From positions 1 to 5,814 of the forward strand of contig JASHTQ010000045.1 in the NCBI GenBank assembly GCA_030040475.1: a DNA stretch of 5,814 nucleotides, in the 5' to 3' direction. The DNA comes from Streptosporangiaceae bacterium (GTDB taxonomy: Bacteria; Actinomycetota; Actinomycetes; Streptosporangiales; Streptosporangiaceae). Position numbers and translations under genes: made by a program. This document shows, piece after piece, positions 1 through 5,814 of the stretch (position 1 is its first letter; each line of letters begins with the position of its first letter). The notes below the pieces were generated by a model. That model worked only from the letters and a program-made list of their open reading frames with translations. It was not told the origin of the DNA and made no database searches.

Positions 1-133
1 CGCGGAAGAAGAGGCAACGGTCCCAAGAGGCTCGCCGTCGGCATCCGGCAGGCTCAGTTCCAGGTGCGATGTTTGGCCTGGCGCTGGGGCCGGGTGCCCG
101 GCCGCCGGGCGGACTCGTTGCTCGTTTCCCGCG
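1..133. other. downstream flank of thrB, no supported gene
   Basis: Apart from the weak hairpin at 88-103 nothing convincing is present. On the minus strand a frame reading ELSLPDADGEPLGTVASSSA runs to the window edge without a stop, but I find no ATG, GTG or TTG start with a ribosome site for it in the preceding bases. In many actinobacteria rho begins beyond this point; this stretch could be its leader. Confidence 0.4.
88..103 (-). terminator. weak candidate hairpin after thrB
   Basis: GGCCGGG and CCCGGCC (two-base centre) can form a compact stem of about six pairs with a four-base loop, 30 bases after the thrB stop. No T-run follows on the minus strand. It could be a GC-rich terminator of the cluster or a chance structure, and readthrough to a downstream gene such as rho cannot be excluded. 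Confidence 0.2.
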
Positions 134-1141
134 TCAGCAGCCCGGCGAAGACTCCGGGCGCAGGACACGAGCACCTTCCCGCTCGACGTCCAGCGAGCTT
201 ATGTGCCATGCAATACCCGTTTCTCTCACGATTGAACCCAGGCTGTCCAGGTGGTGACGATTACCGGGCACGCCGGGGACGCCGGGGAACGCGAGCACGG
301 AGGGTCCCGCCCCCGACACGACCGCGGGAATGCCGGCCGCCCGCAGGCCGCGGACCAGCGCGTGCGTCTGCGGCATGGCCGCCGCGCGGTAGTCCTGGTG
401 CAGCCAGTCCTGCGTCGCGTCGAGCAGCAACGACGCCTGCGCGCTGATCGACGCCGCTTCGCCGTCGTGGCCGCCGGTCACGGCCGCGTGCTGGGTCAGC
501 GCCGCTATCAGCAGGGCGCTGCGCCCGGAGTTCGCGGCCGCGTCCTTATGCGGCACGGCGTCCGGCAGCAGTCCCCTGGCCATGTCGGTACGCACCGGTG
601 ACGGCGCGACGCACACCACCGGCCTGATCGAGGGCAGCGGCTCAAGCCGCACCATGCGCGGGTCGCCTGCCGCCATCCAGGCTATGGTCAGACCGCCGCC
701 CAGGCACGCGGCCACGTTGTCCGGGTGGCCCTCGATGGCGGTGGCCAGGCCGAGCAGGGCCTCCGCCGGCAGCGCGGCCGGGTCGTGCCCGGTCAGCGAC
801 CGGGCGGCGAGCAGGCCGGCCACCACGGCGGCGGCGGAGGAACCCAGGCCGCGACCGTGCGGGATCCGGTTCACGCAGCGAAGCCCGATCCCCGGCGGCT
901 GGCCCCCGGTCGCCTCGAATGCCGCCCGCATAGCGCGCACCACGAGATGGTCCTCGCCCGCGCCGGCCAACTCCGTGCCCTCGCCCTCGCCCGAGATCTC
1001 GATGGAGAGCCCGGATTCCGCGACCCAGGCCACCACGTCGTCGTGCAGCGTCAGCGCGAGCCCGAGCGCGTCGAACCCCGGCCCGAGGTTAGCGCTCGTC
1101 GCCGGCACCCGGACCCGCACGGCGCCGTCTACCCAGCCCAT
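134..1141 (-). CDS. thrB: homoserine kinase ThrB (GHMP kinase family)
   Basis: Transfers the ATP gamma-phosphate to L-homoserine, giving the O-phosphohomoserine used by ThrC. The product is 335 residues, slightly longer than the common ~300-310. All three GHMP-kinase motifs are present: PATSANLGPGFDALGLAL (13-30), the ATP-binding IPHGRGLGSSAAA (93-105), and SGAGPSVLAF (276-285). EGHPDNVAACLGGG, the family's central signature, is also intact. The ATG at 1141 is preceded directly by an in-frame TAG and has GAGGAG four bases upstream, which fixes the start. After motif 3 there is a small PGVPGVPG loop encoded by an exact 9-bp tandem repeat (270-287), and the tail has extra residues compared with compact family members. 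thrB stands 204 bp after thrC, unlike the tight hom-thrC junction. The stop is TGA; rho is the usual next gene but is not visible here. Confidence 0.97.
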   Translation of the reverse strand: MGWVDGAVRVRVPATSANLGPGFDALGLALTLHDDVVAWVAESGLSIEISGEGEGTELAGAGEDHLVVRAMRAAFEATGGQPPGIGLRCVNRIPHGRGLGSSAAAVVAGLLAARSLTGHDPAALPAEALLGLATAIEGHPDNVAACLGGGLTIAWMAAGDPRMVRLEPLPSIRPVVCVAPSPVRTDMARGLLPDAVPHKDAAANSGRSALLIAALTQHAAVTGGHDGEAASISAQASLLLDATQDWLHQDYRAAAMPQTHALVRGLRAAGIPAVVSGAGPSVLAFPGVPGVPGNRHHLDSLGSIVRETGIAWHISSLDVEREGARVLRPESSPGC

Positions 1142-1145
1142 CTAG

Positions 1146-1151
1146 CTCCTC
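1146..1151 (-). promoter_or_regulatory. ribosome-binding site of thrB
   Basis: GAGGAG on the minus strand, followed by CTAG and then the ATG of thrB. The spacing of four bases is slightly short but acceptable. The TAG of CTAG is in frame with thrB, so no longer N-terminus is possible. The site lets thrB be translated independently of thrC. Confidence 0.75.
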
Positions 1152-1210
1152 ACTCAGGTCTCAGCTGTCACTCCAGCACCCCGTAGGCGATCCGGGGCAT
1201 CAGGTCCCGT

Positions 1211-1264
1211 CGCAACGATGTAAGGATGTGGCGGTTGTAACCGCCACATCCTTACATCGTTGCG
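1211..1264. repeat. 54-bp near-perfect palindrome between thrC and thrB (possible terminator/attenuator or miniature inverted-repeat remnant)
   Basis: Two 26-base arms (1211-1236 and 1239-1264) are exact reverse complements, separated only by the two bases GT (1237-1238). In the minus-strand transcript this folds into about 25 consecutive Watson-Crick pairs capped by a UACA tetraloop. The core arm is about 52% GC, well below the flanking DNA. Each arm contains two GATGT units eight bases apart. No T-tract follows on either side, so it is not a classical intrinsic terminator, though long stems without U-tracts can end transcription in actinomycetes. The perfect arms, contrasting base content and lack of coding role would also fit a small mobile repeat or two fused transposon ends. 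I see no clear target-site duplication and no transposase. The structure is certain; the role is inference. Confidence 0.95.
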
Positions 1265-1275
1265 GTTAGCGGGGC

Positions 1276-1292
1276 CGCCGGCGCGGCCGGCG
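1276..1292. repeat. short GC-rich stem-loop after thrC
   Basis: CGCCGGC and GCCGGCG form a 7-bp stem with a 3-base loop, lying between the thrC stop and the 54-bp palindrome, 11 bases from the latter. In the thrC transcript it would precede the large hairpin, so the two could act together to slow or stop RNA polymerase or protect the hom-thrC mRNA 3' end. In DNA this GC-rich, such a short stem may also be chance. Confidence 0.3.
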
Positions 1293-1345
1293 TACCGGTT
1301 GGGCAGCGGCCGACGCGTCTGCGGGCGGGCTCCCGGGTAACGGAG

Positions 1346-2443
1346 CTACGCAAGGCCGAGTGCGGTTGCCGCGGCGGCCGCGTCGGCTTGGATGGTGGCC
1401 GGGGCCGGGGCGCCTGACAGCGCCCAGTCCGGGTCCTTCAGGCCATTGCCCGTGATCGTACAGACCACCCGGGCACCCGGCGCGACCTGCCCGTTCGCGC
1501 ACGCCTTGAGCAGGCCGGCCACGCTGGCCGACGAAGCGAGCTCGCCGAATACGGCCTCTTTCGTGGCCAGCAGCCGATACGCGGCGAGGATCTCCCGGTC
1601 GGTCACCGAGTCGATCAGGCCGCCGGACTCGTCGCGGGCCGCTTCTGCCAGCTGCCAGGAGGCGGGGTTGCCGATCCTGATCGCGGTCGCGATCGTCTGC
1701 GGATGCAGCACCGGCCGGCCGGCCACGATCGGCGCGGCGCCGCTGGCCTGGAAGCCGAGCATCCGAGGCGAACGGGACGCCAGGCCCGCCCGGGCGTATT
1801 CGGTATAGCCCATCCAGTACGCGGTGATGTTCCCGGCGTTGCCGACCGGCAGGCAGTGCACGTCCGGCGCGTCGCCGAGTTCGTCCACGATCTCGAACGC
1901 CGCCGTCTTCTGGCCCTGCAGCCGGTGCGGGTTGACGGAATTGACCAGCGCCACCGGATACTCGGCGGACAGCTTCCTCGCCAGCTCCAGGCAATCGTCG
2001 AACGAGCCGTCGACCTGGAGCAGCCGGGCCCCGTGCACCAGGGCCTGGGCGAGCTTGCCGATGGCGATCTTTCCGCGCGGTACCAGGACCGCGCAGGTGA
2101 GCCCGGCGCGGGCGGCGTAGGCGGCCGCGCTGGCGCTTGTGTTTCCGGTGGACGCGCAGATCACCGCCTTGGCGCCGGCCTGCGCCGCCTTGCTGATCGC
2201 CACCGTCATGCCGCGGTCCTTGAAGGACCCGGTCGGGTTGCCCCCCTCCACCTTGAGGTACACGTCGCAGCCGGTGCGCGCGGACAGCACGGGGGCGGGC
2301 AGCAGGGGGGTGCCGCCCTCGGCCAGGCTTATCACCGGCGTTTCCTCGGTGACCGGCAGCCAGCTCCGGTACCTGGCGATCACGCCGTGCCGCGGTCCCG
2401 TGGAGCGGCCGGCCGCCGTCGGTTGTTCGGTCACGGACCTCAC
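1346..2443 (-). CDS. thrC: threonine synthase ThrC
   Basis: PLP-dependent fold-type II enzyme that converts O-phospho-L-homoserine and water to L-threonine and phosphate. The product is 365 residues, the short form found in actinobacteria. Motifs: [10 protein letters not shown] with the PLP Schiff-base lysine K75, STGNTSAS (98-105) contacting the cofactor, the phosphate-cradling loop GNAGN (201-205), and TGNGLKDPD near the end (331-339). The start is a GTG at 2443 in a GTGA overlap with the hom stop codon. A purine-rich GGAGG-type site lies within the last hom codons, so translation is almost certainly coupled to hom. Another GTG at codon 4 is possible but would lose the overlap. The stop is TAG. 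It is followed by 204 bp with a large palindrome before thrB. No key residue is missing. Confidence 0.97.
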   Translation of the reverse strand: MRSVTEQPTAAGRSTGPRHGVIARYRSWLPVTEETPVISLAEGGTPLLPAPVLSARTGCDVYLKVEGGNPTGSFKDRGMTVAISKAAQAGAKAVICASTGNTSASAAAYAARAGLTCAVLVPRGKIAIGKLAQALVHGARLLQVDGSFDDCLELARKLSAEYPVALVNSVNPHRLQGQKTAAFEIVDELGDAPDVHCLPVGNAGNITAYWMGYTEYARAGLASRSPRMLGFQASGAAPIVAGRPVLHPQTIATAIRIGNPASWQLAEAARDESGGLIDSVTDREILAAYRLLATKEAVFGELASSASVAGLLKACANGQVAPGARVVCTITGNGLKDPDWALSGAPAPATIQADAAAAATALGLA

Positions 2444-3738
2444 TCCTCCTCCCCTTCCACGCGCATGATGCTGGCTACGGCCCGGACGACGGGCAGGGCC
2501 TCGAGGTCGCGGACGGTCGCGGCGAGCGCCGCGTCCCGCGCCGTGTGCGTCACGATGATCAGCTGTGCCTGCTCGCCGCGGCTCGCCTGGCGCACGGTCT
2601 CGATGGAGACGCCGTGCCTGGCGTACGCCTCGGCCACCGGGGCAAGCACGCCGGGCTTGTCGTCGACGTCGAGCGACACGTGGTAGCGGGTGAGCGTCTC
2701 ACCCATCGGCATGATCGGCAGCCCGGCGTACGCGGACGCGTCCGGGCCGCGGGTGCCGACCAGCCGGTTCCTCGCCACGGCGACGATATCGCCGAGCACC
2801 GCGCTCGCGGTCGGGGTGCCGCCGGCGCCCGCTCCGTAGAACATCAGGCGGCCGGCCGACTCCGCCTCGACGAAGACCGCGTTGTACGCCTCGCTGACCG
2901 CGGCGAGGGGATGCGAGCGCGGGATCATCGCCGGGTGGACACGCACCGAGACGCCCCCGTCGCAGCGCTCGCAGATGGCAAGCAGCTTGACCACCCGGCC
3001 GAGGGCACGCGCGCTGCCGATGTCGGCGGCGGTGATCTCGGTAATGCCCTCGCGGTGCACGTCCGCCGCGGTGACCTGCGTGTGGAAGGCGAGGCTGGCC
3101 AGGATGGCCGCCTTAGCGGCCGCGTCGAACCCCTCGACGTCCGCGGTCGGGTCGGCCTCGGCGTAGCCGAGCGCCTGGGCCTCTTCGAGCGACTCGGCGA
3201 AGTCCGCCCCCGAGGAATCCATCCGGTCCAGGATGTAGTTCGTGGTGCCGTTGACGATGCCGAGCACTCGGTGCACGGTATCGCCGGCCAGCGATTCCCG
3301 CAGCGGCCGCAGCAGCGGGATGGCGCCGGCCACGGATGCCTCGTAGTACAGGTCGGCGCCATGCTCGCGGGCGGCCGCGTAGATCTCCGCGCCGTCCTCT
3401 GCGAGCAGCGCCTTGTTCGCCGTGACCACCGGCTTGCCCAGTTTGAGCGCTTCGAGCAGCAGCGACCTGGCCGGCTCGATGCCGCCGATGACCTCCACGA
3501 CGATATCGATATCCGGCCGGCTGACCAGTGCGTGCGCGTCCGAGGTGAGCAGCGCCCGGTCGATTCCCTCGGCTCGCCGGTGGCTGACCCGCCGCACCGC
3601 GATGCCGGCCAGCTCAAGGCGTGCCCCCACCCGGAGGGACAGGTCGTCGGCCTGGTCGGTGAGCAGCCGGGCCACCTGGGATCCCACCACCCCGCAGCCG
3701 AGCAGGGCCACGTTCAGCGTGCGGAGGGTCTGATTCAT
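2440..3738 (-). CDS. hom: homoserine dehydrogenase Hom with C-terminal ACT domain
   Basis: Reduces L-aspartate 4-semialdehyde to L-homoserine with NAD(P)H, the first step committed to threonine and methionine. The product is 432 residues, as in other monofunctional actinobacterial enzymes. The Rossmann domain opens with [10 protein letters not shown] (glycines 14, 16, 19); VTANKALL carries K109. The catalytic domain contains [11 protein letters not shown] (160-170) and [19 protein letters not shown] (191-209), where E194, D205 and K209 align with the known catalytic Glu/Asp/Lys. From about residue 353 to 428 there is an ACT domain ([16 protein letters not shown]), which in this family usually mediates threonine feedback inhibition. 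The ATG at 3738 is the only standard start before an in-frame TGA upstream, yet it has no Shine-Dalgarno directly ahead of it. A better ribosome site lies about 50 bases upstream, so initiation may depend on coupling. The last codons (EGEEE) double as the thrC ribosome-binding site, and the stop overlaps the thrC start. Confidence 0.97.
   Translation of the reverse strand: MNQTLRTLNVALLGCGVVGSQVARLLTDQADDLSLRVGARLELAGIAVRRVSHRRAEGIDRALLTSDAHALVSRPDIDIVVEVIGGIEPARSLLLEALKLGKPVVTANKALLAEDGAEIYAAAREHGADLYYEASVAGAIPLLRPLRESLAGDTVHRVLGIVNGTTNYILDRMDSSGADFAESLEEAQALGYAEADPTADVEGFDAAAKAAILASLAFHTQVTAADVHREGITEITAADIGSARALGRVVKLLAICERCDGGVSVRVHPAMIPRSHPLAAVSEAYNAVFVEAESAGRLMFYGAGAGGTPTASAVLGDIVAVARNRLVGTRGPDASAYAGLPIMPMGETLTRYHVSLDVDDKPGVLAPVAEAYARHGVSIETVRQASRGEQAQLIIVTHTARDAALAATVRDLEALPVVRAVASIMRVEGEEE
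2444..2458 (-). promoter_or_regulatory. ribosome-binding site of thrC inside the end of hom
   Basis: An unbroken 15-base purine run on the minus strand (GGAAGGGGAGGAGGA) ends right before the GTG start of thrC. A GGAGG core lies four bases from the start. The same bases encode the glutamate-rich C-terminus of Hom. Together with the GTGA overlap this identifies GTG 2443 as the start and implies translational coupling. Confidence 0.75.
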
Positions 3739-3757
3739 TCCGGCCGCGGCGACCAGG

Positions 3758-3784
3758 TCACGGCCGGAGAGCCGAGGAGGACAC
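3758..3784 (-). CDS. possible 8-codon leader ORF ahead of hom
   Basis: The strongest Shine-Dalgarno in the lysA-hom spacer, GGGAGGTGA (3799-3791, minus strand), lies six bases before a GTG that opens a short frame encoding MSSSALRP and ending at TGA 3760-3758. The hom ATG follows 19 bases later. Hom has no ribosome site of its own, so ribosomes loaded here may reach hom by reinitiation. The peptide lacks Thr, Ile, Met or Lys runs, so it is not an obvious attenuation leader. An alternative frame from the GTG at 3794 gives 19 codons and ends in an ATGA overlap with hom. Either is speculative. Confidence 0.25.
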   Translation of the reverse strand: MSSSALRP

Positions 3785-3801
3785 GCCGCTTCACCTCCCG
3801 T

Positions 3802-3848
3802 AGAATGTCAGTGCGAAGTGATAGTTTCAAGCTGTAAGGAACAGTCAA
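3802..3848 (-). promoter_or_regulatory. candidate promoter region of hom-thrC
   Basis: This part of the lysA-hom spacer is clearly richer in A and T than the coding DNA. On the minus strand it holds TTGACT (3848-3843), which could pair with TATCAC (3823-3818, 19-base spacer). It also holds TTGAAA (3830-3825) with CATTCT (3807-3802, 17-base spacer). Both -35 elements are good matches to the housekeeping sigma consensus; the -10 elements are only partial. A start from the second pair would fall near 3795, at the GGGAGGTGA ribosome site. This suggests hom-thrC can be transcribed separately from lysA. It is based on sequence resemblance only. Confidence 0.4.
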
Positions 3849-3849
3849 G

Positions 3850-3859
3850 CAGGCGCCTG
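3850..3859. promoter_or_regulatory. 10-bp palindrome beside the candidate hom -35 element
   Basis: CAGGCGCCTG is a perfect palindrome lying one base upstream of the TTGACT hexamer on the minus strand. An activator or repressor site is often found at such a position. Short GC-rich palindromes are common in this genome type, so chance is quite possible. No regulator can be named. Confidence 0.25.
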
Positions 3860-3917
3860 GTCTGGAGGCGCGGCGGGGCAGGCCGTTGGTCCGCGGGCGC
3901 CCGGACGGAACGGCACG

Positions 3918-3946
3918 GGACGTCATCGGAACTGCGGAGGACGTCA
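3918..3946. repeat. two direct copies of GGACGTCA spaced 21 bp, at the end of lysA
   Basis: The octamer GGACGTCA (minus strand TGACGTCC) occurs at 3918-3925 and 3939-3946, and each copy contains the palindrome GACGTC. The centres are 21 bp apart, two helical turns, so proteins bound at both would face the same side of the helix. The second copy overlaps the lysA stop codon. It could be an operator pair for the hom promoter, or a chance repeat. Confidence 0.3.
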
Positions 3947-5332
3947 ACCGAGATCCAGGCTGAGCAGGTCGGTCAGGGTCTCCCTACGGAGGATGGGGCG
4001 GGCGGCGCCCTGGTTCACCGCGACGACGGCGGGCCGGGGCACGTGGTTGTAGTTGCTGGCAAGGGACCGGCAGTAGGCACCGGTGGCGGGGACGGCCAGC
4101 AGGTCGCCGGTGGCCAGGTCGGACGGCAGGTAGGCGTGACGTACCACGATGTCGCCGCTCTCGCAGTGCCTGCCCACGACCCGGCTGAGCATGGGCGGGG
4201 CCGCGGACTCGCGGGAGGCCAGCGCGCACAGGTAGGAGGCGTCGTAGAGCGCGGTCCTGATGTTGTCGCTCATTCCCCCGTCCACGCTGACGTAGGTGCG
4301 CAGCCCGTCCACGTCCTTGATCGTGCCGACCGAGTACAGCGTCACCGTGGAGGGGCCGACGATGGCGCGACCGGGCTCGACGGTCAGCCGCGGCCTGGCC
4401 AGCCCGGCGGCACGGCACTGCCCGTCCACGATCGCGCGCAGGCTCTGGGCCAGATCCTTGACCTCGGGCGCGTCATCCTCCTCGGTGTAGGCGATGCCGA
4501 ACCCGCCGCCGAGGTCGAGCTCGGCTATCTCGATCCCGTGCTCGTCGCGGATCCTGACGGCCAGCTCGACGACCCGGTGCGCCGCCACCTCGAAGCCCGC
4601 GGTGTCGAAGATCTGCGAGCCGATATGCGAGTGCAGGCCCGCGAACGACAGACCCGGGCTGGCCAGCACGCGCCGTACCGCCTCGTCCGCCGCGCCCGAG
4701 GCCAGCGAGAAGCCGAACTTCTGGTCGTCGTGCGCGGTGGCCATGAACTCGTGCGTGGTCGCCTCCACCCCGGTGGTGACCCGGACGAGCACGTTGGGCC
4801 GGGTCGCCGCCCCGTCGGCCAGGTACGCCAGCCGGGCGATCTCCTCGAACGAATCCGTGACTATGTGCCCCACACCGGCTGCCACCGCGCGGGACAGCTC
4901 CTCCGGCGTCTTGTTGTTTCCGTGCAGCGTGATCTGTTCGGGCGGCACCCCGGCCGACAGCGCGACCTCGAGCTCGCCGCCGGTGCAGACGTCCACCCCG
5001 AGCCCCTCAGAGTGCACCCAGCGCAGCACCGCGCGGCAGCAGAACGCCTTCGCCGCGTAGAACACCCGCGCGTCGGGGCCGAACGCGTCCACGTATTCCC
5101 GGCACCGGGCCCGGACATCTTCCTCGTCGCAGACGTACAGCGGGGTGCCGAATTCGGCGGCGAGCTCGCGTACGTCCGCGCCGCCGATCGTCAGCACGCC
5201 GTCCACCCGCCGGGCCCGGCGCGGCCAGATGCCGGCGGGCAGGGCGTTCAGGTCATCGGGAGGGACGGGCGGATGGTCCGCGGGCAGCACGTCACCATGG
5301 CGTGGCCCGGCCGGGTGCGCGACACGGCTCAT
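3944..5332 (-). CDS. lysA: diaminopimelate decarboxylase LysA
   Basis: Cytosolic PLP enzyme that decarboxylates meso-diaminopimelate to L-lysine, the last step of lysine synthesis. The product is 462 residues, usual for actinobacteria. It is a fold-type III PLP enzyme: an alanine-racemase-like barrel (about residues 60-330) followed by a C-terminal beta domain. Visible motifs are FYAAKAF with the PLP lysine K95, HEFMATAHDDQKFGFSL (194-210), HSHIGSQ (234-240), the phosphate-binding GGGFG (275-279), EPGR (319-322), CESGD with the active-site Cys390, and GAY (418-420). The N-terminal extension with AHPAGPRH and PPDDLNAL is typical of actinobacterial LysA and supports the ATG at 5332. That ATG has an AAGGGAA Shine-Dalgarno five bases upstream. 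The stop is TGA at 3946-3944. It follows the ArgS-like gene by 25 bp, so the two are probably co-transcribed; hom follows after 205 bp. No key residue is missing. Confidence 0.98.
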   Translation of the reverse strand: MSRVAHPAGPRHGDVLPADHPPVPPDDLNALPAGIWPRRARRVDGVLTIGGADVRELAAEFGTPLYVCDEEDVRARCREYVDAFGPDARVFYAAKAFCCRAVLRWVHSEGLGVDVCTGGELEVALSAGVPPEQITLHGNNKTPEELSRAVAAGVGHIVTDSFEEIARLAYLADGAATRPNVLVRVTTGVEATTHEFMATAHDDQKFGFSLASGAADEAVRRVLASPGLSFAGLHSHIGSQIFDTAGFEVAAHRVVELAVRIRDEHGIEIAELDLGGGFGIAYTEEDDAPEVKDLAQSLRAIVDGQCRAAGLARPRLTVEPGRAIVGPSTVTLYSVGTIKDVDGLRTYVSVDGGMSDNIRTALYDASYLCALASRESAAPPMLSRVVGRHCESGDIVVRHAYLPSDLATGDLLAVPATGAYCRSLASNYNHVPRPAVVAVNQGAARPILRRETLTDLLSLDLG

Positions 5333-5336
5333 GCTG

Positions 5337-5343
5337 TTCCCTT
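5337..5343 (-). promoter_or_regulatory. ribosome-binding site of lysA
   Basis: AAGGGAA on the minus strand, with its GGGA core five to six bases before the lysA ATG, in the 25-bp gap after the ArgS-like gene. It supports the ATG at 5332 as the start. No room remains here for a lysine riboswitch or a separate terminator. Confidence 0.6.
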
Positions 5344-5357
5344 CGGGTGCGGGCGGC

Positions 5358-5814
5358 CTACAGACGTTCTGGGGCGCTGATGCCGAGCAGGTCGAGCCCG
5401 GCGGCCAGGCCGGTGCGCGCCGCCGCCGCCAGCCACAGGCGTTCGGTGCCGATGCCAGACACGGTTGCGAAGCTGGCGGTGCTCATGGTGTCAATTGTCC
5501 GCGCGGCCAGCCCCTCCAGGTACCCGGCGAACTCGTCGGGCCGGCCGCGTCGCGCCGCCGCGGCCACCCGTTCCGGGAGCCAGGACAGCGCGTCGAGCAG
5601 CGCCAACTCCCCCGGTTCGGCGAGCAGGCGCGGCCGGAACTCGTGCGGGCCGGCTGGCCTGGTCCCCAGCTCGGCGGCCCAGCGCAGCACCGCGGCCGCG
5701 GCAGCGTGCGCATATCGAACAGCATAGGCGGGATTGCCCAGCACGTGCCGCGCGACGACCGCCGGCCGCGGCGCCGCGCCGCCCGGCGGCATGCGCGCCA
5801 GCGCGAACCGCACC
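5358..5814 (-). CDS. ArgS-family protein, C-terminal DALR anticodon-binding part (arginyl-tRNA synthetase or ArgS-related NrtL-type paralogue), partial
   Basis: Only the last ~151 codons are present; the gene runs in from beyond base 5814, and the GTG at 5813 is probably an internal valine codon. The residues RFALAR followed by NPAYAVRYAHA and AAELG match the start of the DALR all-helical tRNA-binding domain of class I arginyl-tRNA synthetases, and the end, GLDLLGISAPERL, matches the family C-terminus (normally ending APERM). The stop is TAG, 25 bp before lysA, the place argS occupies in many actinobacteria. Oddity: the conserved FHxFYxxCRVL-like stretch near the end is replaced by TIDTMSTASFATVSG, and the final residue is Leu. 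Some actinomycetes carry an ArgS-related, probably non-catalytic protein (NrtL) beside lysA, which this may be. The HIGH and KMSKS regions lie outside the window, so activity cannot be judged. Family is near certain; true synthetase versus paralogue is open. Confidence 0.85.
   Translation of the reverse strand, partial: VRFALARMPPGGAAPRPAVVARHVLGNPAYAVRYAHAAAAAVLRWAAELGTRPAGPHEFRPRLLAEPGELALLDALSWLPERVAAAARRGRPDEFAGYLEGLAARTIDTMSTASFATVSGIGTERLWLAAAARTGLAAGLDLLGISAPERL

Noticed and set aside
1..133. Start of rho
   Set aside because: Gene-order expectation alone; no start codon with a ribosome site and no Rho N-terminal sequence that I can recognise.
1211..1264. Classical Rho-independent terminator
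   Set aside because: The stem is strong, but neither strand has a T-tract after it, and at over 25 bp it is longer than typical intrinsic terminators. Termination remains possible, so it is listed as a repeat of open function.
1266..1994. Minus-strand 242-codon frame inside thrC, running past its stop towards the palindrome
   Set aside because: Out of frame with thrC, whose catalytic motifs are intact; the alternative product is Arg/Gly/Pro-rich and unlike any protein family I know.
1703..2686. Plus-strand open frame of 327 codons opposite thrC and the end of hom
   Set aside because: Antisense shadow; it crosses the hom-thrC junction and shows no domain.
3801..3806. TAGAAT on the plus strand as a -10 element of a divergent promoter
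   Set aside because: No -35 partner at a sensible distance and no plus-strand gene downstream. The hexamer lies within the AT-leaning region better explained by a minus-strand promoter.
2545..3837. Plus-strand open frame of 430 codons opposite hom
   Set aside because: Mirror frame of hom with low-complexity composition and no recognisable motif; it has no independent ribosome site or promoter that I can see.
5333..5357. Lysine riboswitch or terminator between the ArgS-like gene and lysA
   Set aside because: The gap is only 25 bp, enough for a ribosome site but far too short for a riboswitch, and it shows no stem with a T-run.
3818..5380. Long plus-strand open frame of 520 codons opposite lysA
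   Set aside because: It is antisense to a fully motif-supported lysA; the product is Gly/Val/Arg-rich without any domain. Long antisense frames are expected in high-GC genes with GC-biased third positions.

Overview
The window is high-GC DNA in which every convincing gene lies on the minus strand. Gene order, product lengths and signature motifs point to an actinomycete (Actinomycetota). Reading in the direction of transcription, from high to low coordinates, the order is: ArgS-type anticodon-binding protein (3' part only), lysA, hom, thrC, thrB. This is the well-known actinobacterial lysine/threonine cluster, which often continues into rho. The LysA N-terminus (motifs AHPAGPRH and PPDDLNAL) resembles that of streptomycete-type actinomycetes. 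The genus cannot be fixed from the sequence.

Layout: 5358-5814 is the C-terminal part of an ArgS-family protein, 25 bp upstream of lysA. lysA (3944-5332) encodes diaminopimelate decarboxylase, the last step of lysine synthesis. A 205-bp spacer (3739-3943) follows; it is less GC-rich in its middle and holds promoter-like hexamers, a 10-bp palindrome, a strong Shine-Dalgarno sequence and a possible short leader ORF ahead of hom. hom (2440-3738, homoserine dehydrogenase with ACT domain) and thrC (1346-2443, threonine synthase) overlap by four bases (GTGA) and are surely co-transcribed. A 204-bp spacer (1142-1345) contains a nearly perfect 54-bp palindrome that is clearly less GC-rich than its surroundings. 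thrB (134-1141, homoserine kinase) comes last. Bases 1-133 hold no gene I can support.

Pathway: Hom makes homoserine from aspartate semialdehyde, ThrB phosphorylates it, and ThrC turns O-phosphohomoserine into threonine. LysA drains the diaminopimelate branch that leaves at the same semialdehyde, so the cluster holds both outlets of the aspartate branch point. Homoserine also feeds methionine synthesis.

I see no mobile-element ORF, CRISPR array, RNA gene or defence system, and no evidence for a wholly new system. The points worth a second look are the 54-bp palindrome between thrC and thrB, the unusual translation-start arrangement of hom, and the degenerate end of the ArgS-like protein, which may mark a non-synthetase paralogue.
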